Positions 9,091 through 17,882 of a stretch of 64,000 bases of DNA are shown here, in pieces (within the stretch, counting starts at the first letter, position 1; each line of letters starts with the position of its first letter). Both the position numbers and the translations under genes were made by a program. The DNA comes from Gammaproteobacteria bacterium (GTDB taxonomy: Bacteria; Pseudomonadota; Gammaproteobacteria; Pseudomonadales; Azotimanducaceae). Where the stretch lies: positions 248,001 through 312,000 of the forward strand of contig JAPOWH010000010.1 of the NCBI GenBank assembly GCA_026707735.1, read 5' to 3'. The notes beneath the pieces are model-generated. The model was not told the DNA's origin. It saw only the letters and a list, made by a program, of their open reading frames with translations, and ran no database searches.

Positions 9091-9702
9091 ATGACTCCCC
9101 AGCTTGAACTCCCCCTCTTTCCACTCGGAACCGTACTTTTCAAGAACGGTCGATTGCCGTTGCATGTCTTTGAACCACGCTATGTGAATATGATCGAGAG
9201 GGCTATACAGACAGACACAGGATTTGGGGTTGTTCTGTTACGCGAAGGAGGAGAGGTTCATGAGAGCGGAACGACCGGGGTTCCGCCCATATATCGCGTC
9301 GGCACACTTGCATCGATTGGTGAACATACACGATTGAGTGATGGGCGGTACAAGATTGTTGCAGAGGGCGGCGCAAAGATCAGCATCGAGAATGCTTGGG
9401 AACAAGACGACCATTTATGCATGGCGCATGTTCGCGTGGAAATGGATGAACCGAAGGCCGCCATTCGAGAATCGGACAAGAGATTGGTGGACGTACTTAA
9501 ACAAGTGGTCGAGGCGACTCGGTCTCGAGGTTACGTCATCGATGTGGATTTCGAGGACGCCTCGTCCGTGAGCATGAGACTCGCCGAACACATTATGATG
9601 GATGTACATTACCGACAACAGCTACTCGAAGTCAGCAACGCCCACCGTCGTCTCGATCTGATTTGGGAGTGGTTGCACGAGAATTCGATGCGCGATGGCT
9701 AG
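9091..9702 (+). CDS. LON peptidase substrate-binding-domain protein
   Basis: A 203-residue protein made only of the N-terminal LON domain (PF02190 type). It opens with LPLFPLGTVLFKNGRLPLHVFEPRY, the family signature, followed by GFGVVLLREG and GTLASIGEHTRLSDGRY. The AAA and protease domains of Lon are absent, as in the stand-alone LON-domain family common in Proteobacteria. Role unknown; a ubiquitin-ligase-adaptor-like or peptide-binding function is only inferred. It precedes nadD by 72 bases on the same strand. Confidence 0.88.
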   Translation: MTPQLELPLFPLGTVLFKNGRLPLHVFEPRYVNMIERAIQTDTGFGVVLLREGGEVHESGTTGVPPIYRVGTLASIGEHTRLSDGRYKIVAEGGAKISIENAWEQDDHLCMAHVRVEMDEPKAAIRESDKRLVDVLKQVVEATRSRGYVIDVDFEDASSVSMRLAEHIMMDVHYRQQLLEVSNAHRRLDLIWEWLHENSMRDG

Positions 9703-9774
9703 GCGGTAGCACGAACCGCTGATTCACATGTTCACGGCCTTGTAAGGAGTAGTGAGAGTGCCTGACTTCGTTTC

Positions 9775-10380
9775 ATGATTGTGTTTGGCGGCACGTTTGA
9801 TCCGATTCACTTTGGTCATTTGGCAGCGGCGCGACATGTGTCAAAGCTACTCGGTGACGCGACAGTTGTCTTAATGCCTGCTCCGATGCCGCAGCTACGA
9901 CAGCCGCCCGAAGCAAGTTTTGAACACCGCTGGCAAATGTCTCTGCTTGCATCCAAACTTGATGATCATTTGGTCGCATCGCGATTCGAAGATACGAGTG
10001 AGGGACCGACACGCACAATCGAGACGCTGCAAGCGCTAGCAACGAAATCGAAATGCACGACCGTTTGGGTGCTAGGTTCTGATGCATTCAGAAATATTGC
10101 CAATTGGTACGACGCTGAGAAATTGCCAGAGGTTGCTAGCTTGTTTGTCTTGACTCGACCGCAAGTTGAGCAGCTAGGAAGCTCCACGACGTTCGAGCAA
10201 GTCACGAATGCACACCGATTGCTGGATGGACCTGGCAGCTTTTACGTTTCGCGGACAAAAATGCCTGATATTTCTGCAACGGTTATTAGACATCGGCTCA
10301 GAAATGGGCTGGACGTGTCCGAAATGATTCCGCAAGAGATTCGGGAACATATAATGCAGAACGGGTTGTACCAAAGCTAA
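9775..10380 (+). CDS. nadD: Nicotinate-nucleotide adenylyltransferase
   Basis: A 201-residue nucleotidyltransferase making deamido-NAD from nicotinate mononucleotide and ATP. MIVFGGTFDPIHFGHL carries the GxFDPxHxGH signature; VLGSDAFRNIANWYDAEK and ISATVIRHRL (the ISSTxIR motif) complete the active site. It is the first gene of the conserved run nadD-rsfS-rlmH-mrdA-rodA. The frame starts with ATG at 9775. The stop (TAA, 10378-10380) overlaps the ribosome binding site of rsfS, so rsfS is probably translationally coupled. Confidence 0.96.
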   Translation: MIVFGGTFDPIHFGHLAAARHVSKLLGDATVVLMPAPMPQLRQPPEASFEHRWQMSLLASKLDDHLVASRFEDTSEGPTRTIETLQALATKSKCTTVWVLGSDAFRNIANWYDAEKLPEVASLFVLTRPQVEQLGSSTTFEQVTNAHRLLDGPGSFYVSRTKMPDISATVIRHRLRNGLDVSEMIPQEIREHIMQNGLYQS

Positions 10381-10390
10381 AGGATTCTCG

Positions 10391-10735
10391 CTGGCCGATC
10401 AAGATCTAAGCGATGTCCTTGTCGAGTTGCTTGAGGATAGAAAAGCGCTTGACATTGCTGTCCTTGACGTTCGCCGTCTAACGGACATGACCGACTACAT
10501 GCTCGTCGCCTCTGGTACATCCAGTCGTCACGTTTCAGCTATCGTCGATTTCCTCCTGTACGAGTCGAAGAAGCGGCACATTCCCGTACTGGGCGTGGAA
10601 GGTCAAGAGAGGGCCGAGTGGGTGCTTGTGGATTTCGGTGAAACGATTCTGCATGTCATGCAAGGCAAGGCTCGAGATTTCTACCAGCTCGAGCGATTGT
10701 GGGAGTCTGAAACGCGTACTGAACGACTAATGTGA
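10391..10735 (+). CDS. rsfS: Ribosomal silencing factor RsfS, likely CTG start
   Basis: RsfS binds ribosomal protein L14 and blocks subunit joining when nutrients are scarce. The conserved core ALDIAVLDVRRLTDMTDYML, SGTSSRHVSAI, GVEGQERAEWVLVDFG and HVMQ...FYQLERLW is clear. The first canonical start is TTG at 10427, but that would delete the first helix. The upstream codons (LADQDLSDVLVELLEDRKA) align with the family N-terminus. A CTG at 10391 has AAAGGA six bases upstream, so I take it as the start, giving 114 residues. There is no ATG, GTG or TTG between the in-frame stop at 10352-10354 and 10427. The stop overlaps the rlmH start (GTGA). Confidence 0.88.
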   Translation: MADQDLSDVLVELLEDRKALDIAVLDVRRLTDMTDYMLVASGTSSRHVSAIVDFLLYESKKRHIPVLGVEGQERAEWVLVDFGETILHVMQGKARDFYQLERLWESETRTERLM

Positions 10736-11166
10736 AGTTTCAAGTGCTCTACTTTGGCAAAGACCCCACGTGGGTCGACTCGGCCGTAGGCGAGTACGCG
10801 AGAAGAATGCCGGAGCTCTCACTAGTGCGCATCCGAAACAAACCAAGTCGTACCAAGTTCGACCGCATGTTGCAAAAGGCAGGACCTTCGTCCAAAATCA
10901 TCATGTTGGACCAGCGTGGTCAGCAGTGGACGACTGAACAATTGGCAAAAAATTTTCAGCAGTGGCTCATGGAATTCAAGACGGTCAGTTTTCTAATTGG
11001 AGACGCTGAAGGCTTTACTCCAAATGAAAGGCATCGGGTCGGGTCACAATGGTCTTTGTCTGCGCTAACATTTCCCTACTCGATAGCTCGCTTGATTGTC
11101 TGCGAGCAGCTCTATCGAGCACAGTCGATTTTGGACGGGCATCCTTACCATCGCAATGAAAGTTGA
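10732..11166 (+). CDS. rlmH: 23S rRNA (pseudouridine1915-N3) methyltransferase
   Basis: A 144-residue SPOUT-class methyltransferase that methylates pseudouridine 1915 of 23S rRNA. IIMLDQRGQQWTTEQLA, VSFLIGDAEGF (the SAM-binding G-x-A-x-G loop), SLSALTFPYSIARLIVCEQL and the terminal YHR motif are diagnostic. Start is GTG at 10732, overlapping the rsfS stop by 4 bases. The mrdA start lies inside the end of this gene. Slightly shorter than the ~155-residue E. coli protein. Confidence 0.95.
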   Translation: MKFQVLYFGKDPTWVDSAVGEYARRMPELSLVRIRNKPSRTKFDRMLQKAGPSSKIIMLDQRGQQWTTEQLAKNFQQWLMEFKTVSFLIGDAEGFTPNERHRVGSQWSLSALTFPYSIARLIVCEQLYRAQSILDGHPYHRNES

Positions 11167-13072
11167 GCGGTCAACACTCCAAGTCCCCAAGGAGCGGCAT
11201 GGAATCCTTCTATTCCGTTCGATGGCGATAGGCGCAATCGGCTTGCTGGTGGTTGGGGGACTTGTTTTTCGTCTGTATCAGCTTCAAATCGTCGACCACG
11301 AACGCTATGAGACTCGAGCCAGAGAAAATCGATTGGTCACGCAACCGATAGCTCCTGCACGAGGATTGATCTACGATCGAAACGGAGTAGCACTCGCTGG
11401 CAATCGGCAGGTTCAATCACTTTCCGTTATTGGAGAGAACGTTGACGATGTAGATGCACTGCTTGTACGGATAAGAGAAATTATTGAATTCACGCCGGAC
11501 GAGGAGGAAAGCTTCCGCAAGCGGCTCAAAGTTCAATTGCGTCCGCGAACCGGCGAAAAGGTCACGTTGAAGCGGCATCTAAGCGATAAGGAATTGGCGA
11601 TATTCGCTGTCAATCGCTATCGCTATCCCGATGTTTTCGTAACCACGGAAACTCTGCGGGACTATCCGATGGCCGGATTGATGGCTCACGTTGTAGGCTC
11701 TGTGCGGCAAGTTACAACCGAGGATTTGCAGCGATTAGACAGTGTTAGCTATGCCGCCACAAAGTACATCGGTAGACGCGGCATAGAAAAGTTCTATGAA
11801 ACCGAATTGCACGGCCAAGTGGGATATCGCACCGTTGAAGTCAATGTGCACGGTCGAGTTATGAGGGAGCTTAGCCAAGTGCCTCCCGTGCGCGGTCGAA
11901 CACTAACTCTTCACGTTGACTCCAATCTGCAGCGTTTGGCAGATGAGGAAATCGGGGAGCGCCGAGGAGCTGTTGTTGCCATAGATCCCAATACGGGAGG
12001 GATCCTAGCTCTTGTCAGTAAGCCAACCTATGACCCAAATTTCTTTGTCATGGGAATGACAGACCGTGGATATACCGATCTAATCGCTCGTCGGGATACT
12101 CCACTGTTCAACCGGGCGACGCAGGGCACCTATCCCCCAGGGTCAACGTTCAAACCGGTTATCGCATTGGCCGGATTGAGTTTGGGAGCGACAGACTGGG
12201 AGTATGTAGTATCTGACCCGAATGGAGAATTTCGGCTTCCCAACGTCTCTCGAATATGGCGTGACTGGGACTGGAATGTACAAGGCACCGGAGGCCAGGG
12301 AGAGATCGATCTCTACCGAGCCATTTATCGCTCATCCAACGTTTACTTCTACGACATGAGCACGAGACTCCATGTCGACGACTTGGCAAGTTTCGCTGCT
12401 CAGTTTGGTTACGGTCGAGCTACCGCTATCGATGTTGCCGATGCAGATCCTGGCCTCATGCCGTCGACACGCTGGAAGCAGGAGACATTGAACGACAAGT
12501 GGTATCCGGGAGATTCAGTGAATCTCTCAATAGGGCAGGGCGGGATGATGGTTACTCCGTTGCAAATGGCAACTGCTGCGACGGTCGTTGCTAATCGAGG
12601 CGAGTGGGTACGACCGCGTCTGCTGTTGTCAAGCGATCAACCTATCGAGTTGGACGAGGGATTTACAGAGCAGTATCCGAGAGTGGAAGGTCCAACCGAC
12701 GAAGATTGGGCTCAAATGGTCGACGCACTAAAGGCCGTGATCCACCGGGGTGGATTAGGTTACAAGCAGAATGGAGTAGCTTGGGCATACATTGGCATGG
12801 ATATTCCCTACGAAATGGCAGGGAAATCCGGCACCGCGCAGGTTGTGGAAATCCCTCAGGGCGAAGAATACAACGACGAGTCGCTAACGGAGACTCAGCG
12901 AAAACATGCTCTGTTCTTTGCGTTCGCGCCGCCGGAGGATCCAGTGATCGTTGTCGCAGTTGTGGTCGAGAACGGCGGCATCGATGGAGGAGGTTCAAAG
13001 ATTGCCGGTCCAATTGCAAGGAAACTGATTGAGTCCTACCTGAATAGAACTGTCGCACTTTCTCGTGACTGA
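11156..13072 (+). CDS. mrdA: Penicillin-binding protein 2 (elongation transpeptidase)
   Basis: PBP2, the class B transpeptidase of the rod complex, about 638 residues from the ATG at 11156 that overlaps rlmH by 11 bases. One N-terminal transmembrane helix (residues ~20-42) is followed by the pedestal segment ITQP/VTQPIAPARGLIYDRNG, then the transpeptidase domain with PPGSTFKP (SxxK), YRSSNVYFYD (SxN) and AGKSGTAQV (KSG). All three active-site motifs are intact. It acts with RodA, encoded directly downstream with overlapping start, to build lateral wall peptidoglycan. Confidence 0.96.
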   Translation: MKVERSTLQVPKERHGILLFRSMAIGAIGLLVVGGLVFRLYQLQIVDHERYETRARENRLVTQPIAPARGLIYDRNGVALAGNRQVQSLSVIGENVDDVDALLVRIREIIEFTPDEEESFRKRLKVQLRPRTGEKVTLKRHLSDKELAIFAVNRYRYPDVFVTTETLRDYPMAGLMAHVVGSVRQVTTEDLQRLDSVSYAATKYIGRRGIEKFYETELHGQVGYRTVEVNVHGRVMRELSQVPPVRGRTLTLHVDSNLQRLADEEIGERRGAVVAIDPNTGGILALVSKPTYDPNFFVMGMTDRGYTDLIARRDTPLFNRATQGTYPPGSTFKPVIALAGLSLGATDWEYVVSDPNGEFRLPNVSRIWRDWDWNVQGTGGQGEIDLYRAIYRSSNVYFYDMSTRLHVDDLASFAAQFGYGRATAIDVADADPGLMPSTRWKQETLNDKWYPGDSVNLSIGQGGMMVTPLQMATAATVVANRGEWVRPRLLLSSDQPIELDEGFTEQYPRVEGPTDEDWAQMVDALKAVIHRGGLGYKQNGVAWAYIGMDIPYEMAGKSGTAQVVEIPQGEEYNDESLTETQRKHALFFAFAPPEDPVIVVAVVVENGGIDGGGSKIAGPIARKLIESYLNRTVALSRD

Positions 13073-14210
13073 TTTTCTCAACACTCCGACTACATCGGGG
13101 TTCCTTCCCTACCTAACAAACACAGCAAGAAAAAACTTCAATCTCGACCCTTGGCTGACAATTCTGTTGGGTCTAGTTGCTGTCTTTGGTCTGGTAGTTC
13201 TCTATAGTTCTCTTGGGAAGGACCAAGCGGCCGTGGTTGCCTTGGTAGTGAAACTGGGGTTTGGATTTGGCTTGATGGTGGCTGCTTGCTGCATATCGCC
13301 ACTGACCTACTTCAGGTTGACTCCAATGATCTACGTTGGTGTAGTCTTGCTACTCGTAGTGGTCATGTTCTTTGGCGAGTCAGCCAAGGGTTCGCAACGA
13401 TGGTTGGATTTGCCGGGACTACCCCGTTTTCAGCCATCTGAATTGCTCAAGCTAGCAATTCCATTAATGATCGGATGGTACTTCTGTCTTCGTTCGTTCA
13501 AATTGAAATTGTTGGATTTCTGCGTGGTGCTTGCAATAGCGGGCATACCAACTGCACTGGTGCTCTTGCAGCCAGACTATGGAACGGCGATGATTCTACT
13601 GTTGGGAACCGCAGGAGTCTTGTTTGTCGTTGGACTACGGTGGTACTGGATAGTGTTGGCGATCGTACTGTTTGCCGCGTTGGTTCCATTCGCGTGGCTT
13701 TACCTTCTCCACGACTACCACAGGACCCGCATTTCCATTTTGTTCAATCCCGATAGCGATCCTCAGAACGCCGGATGGAACATTCTGCAATCTAAAACCG
13801 CAATTGGGTCAGGCGGCCTAACAGGCAAGGGACTCTTCAACGGAACACAAAGCCAATTAGATTTTCTCCCCGAAGGACATACCGACTTTGTGCTTGCAGT
13901 AATCGGCGAGGAGCTGGGATTTGTCTGGTGTACGCTTTTATTGTTATGCTATCTGCTCATCTTCATACGCGTACTCTATCTGAGTATTCGTTCGTCGAAT
14001 GGATTCGGACATCTTGTTAGCGCAGGGATCGCGATCATTTTCTTCCTTTACGTCGTCGTAAACGTCGCTATGGTTTTGGGGCTGCTGCCCGTCATTGGGT
14101 TGCCCCTACCATTGGTCAGCTACGGCGGAACCTCCGCGGTATCAACACTCGTTTCATTCGGTGTAGTCATGGCTATCTGCACTCGTAAGCAGTGGATGGA
14201 TCGGGAGTGA
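13065..14210 (+). CDS. rodA: Rod-shape peptidoglycan glycosyltransferase RodA
   Basis: A 381-residue SEDS-family polymerase with about ten membrane segments. LDLPGLPRFQPSELLKLA, LLQPDYGTAMILLLGTAGVL, SQLDFLPEGHTDFVLAVIGEELG and LPLPLVSYGGTS are diagnostic SEDS motifs, including the extracellular catalytic Asp region. It polymerises lipid II together with PBP2. GTG start at 13065 lies within the last codons of mrdA, and the stop overlaps the GTG start of mltB. Confidence 0.96.
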   Translation: MTDFLNTPTTSGFLPYLTNTARKNFNLDPWLTILLGLVAVFGLVVLYSSLGKDQAAVVALVVKLGFGFGLMVAACCISPLTYFRLTPMIYVGVVLLLVVVMFFGESAKGSQRWLDLPGLPRFQPSELLKLAIPLMIGWYFCLRSFKLKLLDFCVVLAIAGIPTALVLLQPDYGTAMILLLGTAGVLFVVGLRWYWIVLAIVLFAALVPFAWLYLLHDYHRTRISILFNPDSDPQNAGWNILQSKTAIGSGGLTGKGLFNGTQSQLDFLPEGHTDFVLAVIGEELGFVWCTLLLLCYLLIFIRVLYLSIRSSNGFGHLVSAGIAIIFFLYVVVNVAMVLGLLPVIGLPLPLVSYGGTSAVSTLVSFGVVMAICTRKQWMDRE

Positions 14211-15259
14211 AAGTGAAATTTGTCGCATGTCTGATTGTGGTGTGGATTGCCGTTGTGTCCGTTCATGCCGACTATTCCAAAAACGAACTCGCTATCGAGT
14301 TGATCGATGAATTGGTAAACGACCTGGAGTTTGACCGCGCAACCCTGGAATCCGTATTTGCTGATGCGAAGTTCGATCCTTCAATCATCAAACGCATGGA
14401 GAGACCTGCAGAGTCTATAAATTGGCATGAGTACAAGGAAATTTTTCTGCAACCCGAGCGTACGGCCGCGGGAGTGCAGTTCATAAAAGCCAACATCGAA
14501 GATCTGCGGCGCGCAGAGGAGACCTATAAAGTGCCGCGGCACATAATCGCGGCAATTATTGGAGTTGAGTCGTACTACGGCAAGTTTTTGGGTGAGCATC
14601 GCGTACTGGATGCCCTCGCCACCCTTGGTTTCGACTATCCACGGCGAGCAGATTTTTTTCGCGACCAGCTTCGCCACTTTCTCATTCTTGCCTGTGAAGA
14701 GAGAATAAAGCCCTTCGATCTTGAAGATTCCTGCTATCGCTCGTCAGAGTACAAATCTAGCGGCGACGGCAAGGAAATCGGCGATCTCGTCGGCTCCTAC
14801 GCGGGCGCAATGGGCTATGGTCAATTCATTCCAGAGAGTTACAGGAATTTCGCTGTGGACTTCGATTTGGACGGAGTTCGCGATATATGGACAAACACTT
14901 CCGACGCTATAGGAAGCATTGCGAACTACTTTGCGGAACATGGTTGGAACGACGACGAGGAAGTCCTAGAACGGGTAGAACTGAACAATCAGCCAACCCA
15001 GCTGGAGGAGATTGCGAATAGTGACCTCAAACCGGACAGAACCGCAGCGGAGTGGAGAACACTAGGCGTAAAGACAGATGCGCCAGATACCTCCTTGGCC
15101 GCTTTGTTCGCCTTTCGACTAGACGGCGGACAAGGTCCTGAGCGCCACGACTACGTACTCGGATTCGACAATTTCTACGTAATCACACGCTACAACAGAA
15201 GCCGACTCTATGCGCGAGTCGTGTATGAATTGGCCACGGACATACGAGACAATCTATAG
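14207..15259 (+). CDS. mltB: Lytic murein transglycosylase B-like
   Basis: A periplasmic lytic transglycosylase of about 350 residues cleaving glycan strands to anhydromuramyl ends. I take the GTG at 14207, which overlaps the rodA stop as GTGA, giving a signal peptide KVKFVACLIVVWIAVVSVHA. The domain motifs are AAIIGVESYYGKFLGEHRV (catalytic Glu), LGFDYPRRADFFRDQL, GSYAGAMGYGQFIPESYRNF and DGVRDIWTNTSDAIGSIANYF. Unlike E. coli MltB there is no lipobox Cys after the signal sequence, so it is probably soluble. rlpA, usually next to mltB, is not found between this gene and dacA. Confidence 0.93.
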   Translation: MKVKFVACLIVVWIAVVSVHADYSKNELAIELIDELVNDLEFDRATLESVFADAKFDPSIIKRMERPAESINWHEYKEIFLQPERTAAGVQFIKANIEDLRRAEETYKVPRHIIAAIIGVESYYGKFLGEHRVLDALATLGFDYPRRADFFRDQLRHFLILACEERIKPFDLEDSCYRSSEYKSSGDGKEIGDLVGSYAGAMGYGQFIPESYRNFAVDFDLDGVRDIWTNTSDAIGSIANYFAEHGWNDDEEVLERVELNNQPTQLEEIANSDLKPDRTAAEWRTLGVKTDAPDTSLAALFAFRLDGGQGPERHDYVLGFDNFYVITRYNRSRLYARVVYELATDIRDNL

Positions 15260-15312
15260 CACGAAGCGCTTGCCTTGGTCCTACGAAACTTTACCCAACT
15301 CATTTGACATCC

Positions 15313-16491
15313 ATGAAACTCCCAAAGCTCCTTCCTTTCATTGCTTCTGTTCTTTGCTGTGCACTCGTGCAGGCCCAATTCATCATGCCGAGTCCACCCA
15401 CACTCGATGCCACCAGTTATTTGCTCATGGAGGCACAGTCCAAAAGGATTCTCGTTGAATTTAACAGCCGTGAGAAGCTCCCTCCCGCAAGTCTCACCAA
15501 GATCATGACGAGCTATGTGGCCGCCGCGGAGATGGCGGCCGGTCGACTTGAAATGGATGAGATGGTCCCAGTTAGCGTCGTTGCTTGGAAAACGGAAGGA
15601 TCCAAGATGTTCATTCGGGAGGGCACCAAGGTTTCCGTCGCCGACTTGCTGCGTGGGATCATCATTCAATCCGGAAATGACGCTAGTGTCGCACTCGCCG
15701 AATACATCTCTGGTACCGAGGAGGAATTTGCCAGGTTGATGAACGAATACGGCAAGCACATGGGTCTGGAAGACACCTACTTTATGAATTCCACGGGGTT
15801 GCCTGGCGAAGACCACTTGTCGTCTGCCCTCGACAATGCACTGCTAGCACGCGCTCTCATAGTTGACTATCCGGAACATTACAAGATCTATAGCGAGCTT
15901 GAATTCACCTTCAACGAAATACGTCAGCCCAATCGGAATCGGCTCTTGACACTCGATGAGACTGTGGACGGCGTAAAGACGGGCTACACCGCGCGAGCAG
16001 GGTATTGCCTCGTCGCGTCGTCTGAGCGTGACGGCATGAGACTTATCAGTGTAGTCATGGGAACTGAGAGCAATGATGTTCGAATAAAGGAGACGCGAAA
16101 ACTGTTCAACTACGGTTTCCGCAATTTTGAAGTAAAGAAGCTTGTGGGTCCCGAGAGGACGTTTAGCGTGGCTGTTTCCGATGGCAAGGAAGACAGCGTC
16201 GAAGCACGACTTCGAACGGACATTAGGCACTTCGTCGCCAAAGGGAGCGATCAGGTGGACTTCAAAATCGACACAGTCGACCCATTGAAAGCTCCGGTTG
16301 CAAAGGGAGATGTGGTCGGTACTCTCCGTGTAACGGAAAACGGTGAAGAAATTGCAGCAGAAAGTCTCTATGCGCAATCTGATGTTGAGAAGGTAGGTTT
16401 TTTTCAGGGCATCTTTAACGCCATGGCCGACTTCTTTTCTACCAAGCCCAACGCTGAAAAAACCAAATCCAACGGAAGCGAATCGGGCTGA
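15313..16491 (+). CDS. dacA: D-alanyl-D-alanine carboxypeptidase (PBP5/6 type)
   Basis: A 392-residue low-molecular-weight PBP that trims the terminal D-Ala from stem peptides. The signal peptide KLPKLLPFIASVLCCALVQA is followed by PASLTKIMTSY (SxxK), IIQSGNDASVALAE (SGN) and VDGVKTGYTARAGYC (KTG). The C-terminal FFQGIFNAMADFF is an amphipathic membrane anchor typical of PBP5. Start at ATG 15313 rather than the TTG 9 bases upstream. Next to the rod cluster and just upstream of lipB (22 bases); ybeD, which often sits between dacA and lipB, is absent. Confidence 0.96.
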   Translation: MKLPKLLPFIASVLCCALVQAQFIMPSPPTLDATSYLLMEAQSKRILVEFNSREKLPPASLTKIMTSYVAAAEMAAGRLEMDEMVPVSVVAWKTEGSKMFIREGTKVSVADLLRGIIIQSGNDASVALAEYISGTEEEFARLMNEYGKHMGLEDTYFMNSTGLPGEDHLSSALDNALLARALIVDYPEHYKIYSELEFTFNEIRQPNRNRLLTLDETVDGVKTGYTARAGYCLVASSERDGMRLISVVMGTESNDVRIKETRKLFNYGFRNFEVKKLVGPERTFSVAVSDGKEDSVEARLRTDIRHFVAKGSDQVDFKIDTVDPLKAPVAKGDVVGTLRVTENGEEIAAESLYAQSDVEKVGFFQGIFNAMADFFSTKPNAEKTKSNGSESG

Positions 16492-16513
16492 GAACCCATT
16501 ACCGGTTTACTCC

Positions 16514-17182
16514 ATGGCGACCAATGACTTACCTCTGTCCGTGCGTCTGCTCGGCCGCACCGACTACGGCATTGTGTGGGACGACATGAAATCCTTTACA
16601 AATGGCCGCGACGACTCCACTCAGGATCAGCTGTGGGTCACCGAGCACAACCCGGTATTTACGCTAGGTCAGGCAGCTAAACAGCAGCACTTGCTAATGC
16701 CCGGTGACATTCCTGTCGTCAAAACGGACCGCGGAGGACAGGTAACGTACCATGGTCCCGGTCAGATCGTGGCGTATTTGTTGAGGGATCTGCGCAATCG
16801 CGGCGACACAGTCCACGAATTTGTGAGTGGACTTGAACAGGCCATGATTGAGATGCTCGCATCGTATGGAATTGATGCCGTTAGAAGACAGGGAACGCCT
16901 GGAGTGTACGTCGACGGGAGGAAGATTGGTGCTCTAGGACTTCGCATACGAAGGGGCTGTTCCTATCATGGTCTTAGCCTCAATGTGGCGATGGATCTCG
17001 AACCATTCAGCCGCATCAATCCGTGCGGACTTATTGGAATGGAGGTCGCCCAAGTCGCAGATTTCGCGCCAGATGTCGAACTCGACGAAGCTGTTCAGAC
17101 CCTAATACGAAGCATTTGCAATCAGTTCTGCTACACCTCTAGCCACTGCATGCAGAGCATTGAGGATTCTTTCTTAGCCTGA
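16514..17182 (+). CDS. lipB: Octanoyl-[ACP]:protein N-octanoyltransferase
   Basis: LipB transfers octanoate from ACP to lipoyl domains. RGGQVTYHGPGQIVAYLL, RKIGALGLRIRRGCSYHG (catalytic Lys) and INPCGLIGMEV (catalytic Cys) are intact. At 222 residues it carries a short extra tail. The last 44 bases overlap, on the opposite strand, the end of the moeB-like gene, and both sequences look real there. lipA, usual neighbour in other gammaproteobacteria, is not next to it. Confidence 0.95.
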   Translation: MATNDLPLSVRLLGRTDYGIVWDDMKSFTNGRDDSTQDQLWVTEHNPVFTLGQAAKQQHLLMPGDIPVVKTDRGGQVTYHGPGQIVAYLLRDLRNRGDTVHEFVSGLEQAMIEMLASYGIDAVRRQGTPGVYVDGRKIGALGLRIRRGCSYHGLSLNVAMDLEPFSRINPCGLIGMEVAQVADFAPDVELDEAVQTLIRSICNQFCYTSSHCMQSIEDSFLA

Positions 17183-17882
17183 GCTTTCGCCAATCCATGC
17201 GTTTGGCGTCGAAGTAGAGCACCCAACCGCTTGATGAATCGGGGAATCCACAGATTAGCTTGATTGTTTCCATTGCCTGCATCGATCCAATGATGCCTAC
17301 GAGAGGCGCAACGACTCCATTTTCGGCACAATTGAGTGGTTCGGAAACCCCGTTGCTGTAGAGGCAGCAATAGCAGGGAGAGTCAGGAACTCTGGGGTCA
17401 AACACTCCAACTTGCCCTTCCATACGAATGGCCGCTCCTGAAACGAGTGGCGTATTGGTCGCAATTGACGCCTTGTTTACCTCATAGCGTGTGGAAAAAT
17501 TGTCAGTTCCATCCACAAGAACATCAACTGATTCCGCAATGTCGCACAATCGTTTTAGGGAAACCTGTTCATCGATGGTTGTAACTGTAGTGGCTGGATT
17601 AAGTCGCGAAATGGTCCTCTTCGCCGAAAGGACTTTTCGCTCACCAATGCTTGCTTCCTCGTGCGCGATTTGGCGTTGAAGATTGGAGACATCTACAACA
17701 TCAAAGTCGACTAGATCCAGATGGCCTACTCCCGCTGCTGAAAGATAGAGGGCTACTGGACAACCTAGCCCACCCACCCCAATTACTGCGACCCTTGCAT
17801 CGAGAAGCTTTTGCTGACCTTCGATCTCGACGTCCGGAAGCATGATCTGTCTGCTATAGCGCAGAAGTTCGTTGTCATTCAC
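17139..17882 (-). CDS. moeB: E1-like adenylyltransferase (MoeB/ThiF/HesA family)
   Basis: This protein adenylates the C-terminal Gly-Gly of a ubiquitin-like sulfur carrier such as MoaD or ThiS. ELLRYSRQIMLP, the nucleotide loop VIGVGGLGCPVALYLSAAGVG, VDFDVVDVSNLQRQ and LVDGTDNFSTRYEVNKA are diagnostic. Two Cys pairs for zinc, PCYCC and the terminal QCSAC, match MoeB. Which carrier it serves cannot be decided, because no moaD or thiS is near. I place the start at GTG 17882 (VNDNELLRYS), overlapping the prmC stop by 8 bases; the frame is open further upstream. It converges on lipB with a 44-base overlap that encodes the second zinc pair. Confidence 0.88.
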   Translation of the reverse strand: MNDNELLRYSRQIMLPDVEIEGQQKLLDARVAVIGVGGLGCPVALYLSAAGVGHLDLVDFDVVDVSNLQRQIAHEEASIGERKVLSAKRTISRLNPATTVTTIDEQVSLKRLCDIAESVDVLVDGTDNFSTRYEVNKASIATNTPLVSGAAIRMEGQVGVFDPRVPDSPCYCCLYSNGVSEPLNCAENGVVAPLVGIIGSMQAMETIKLICGFPDSSSGWVLYFDAKRMDWRKLRLRKNPQCSACSG

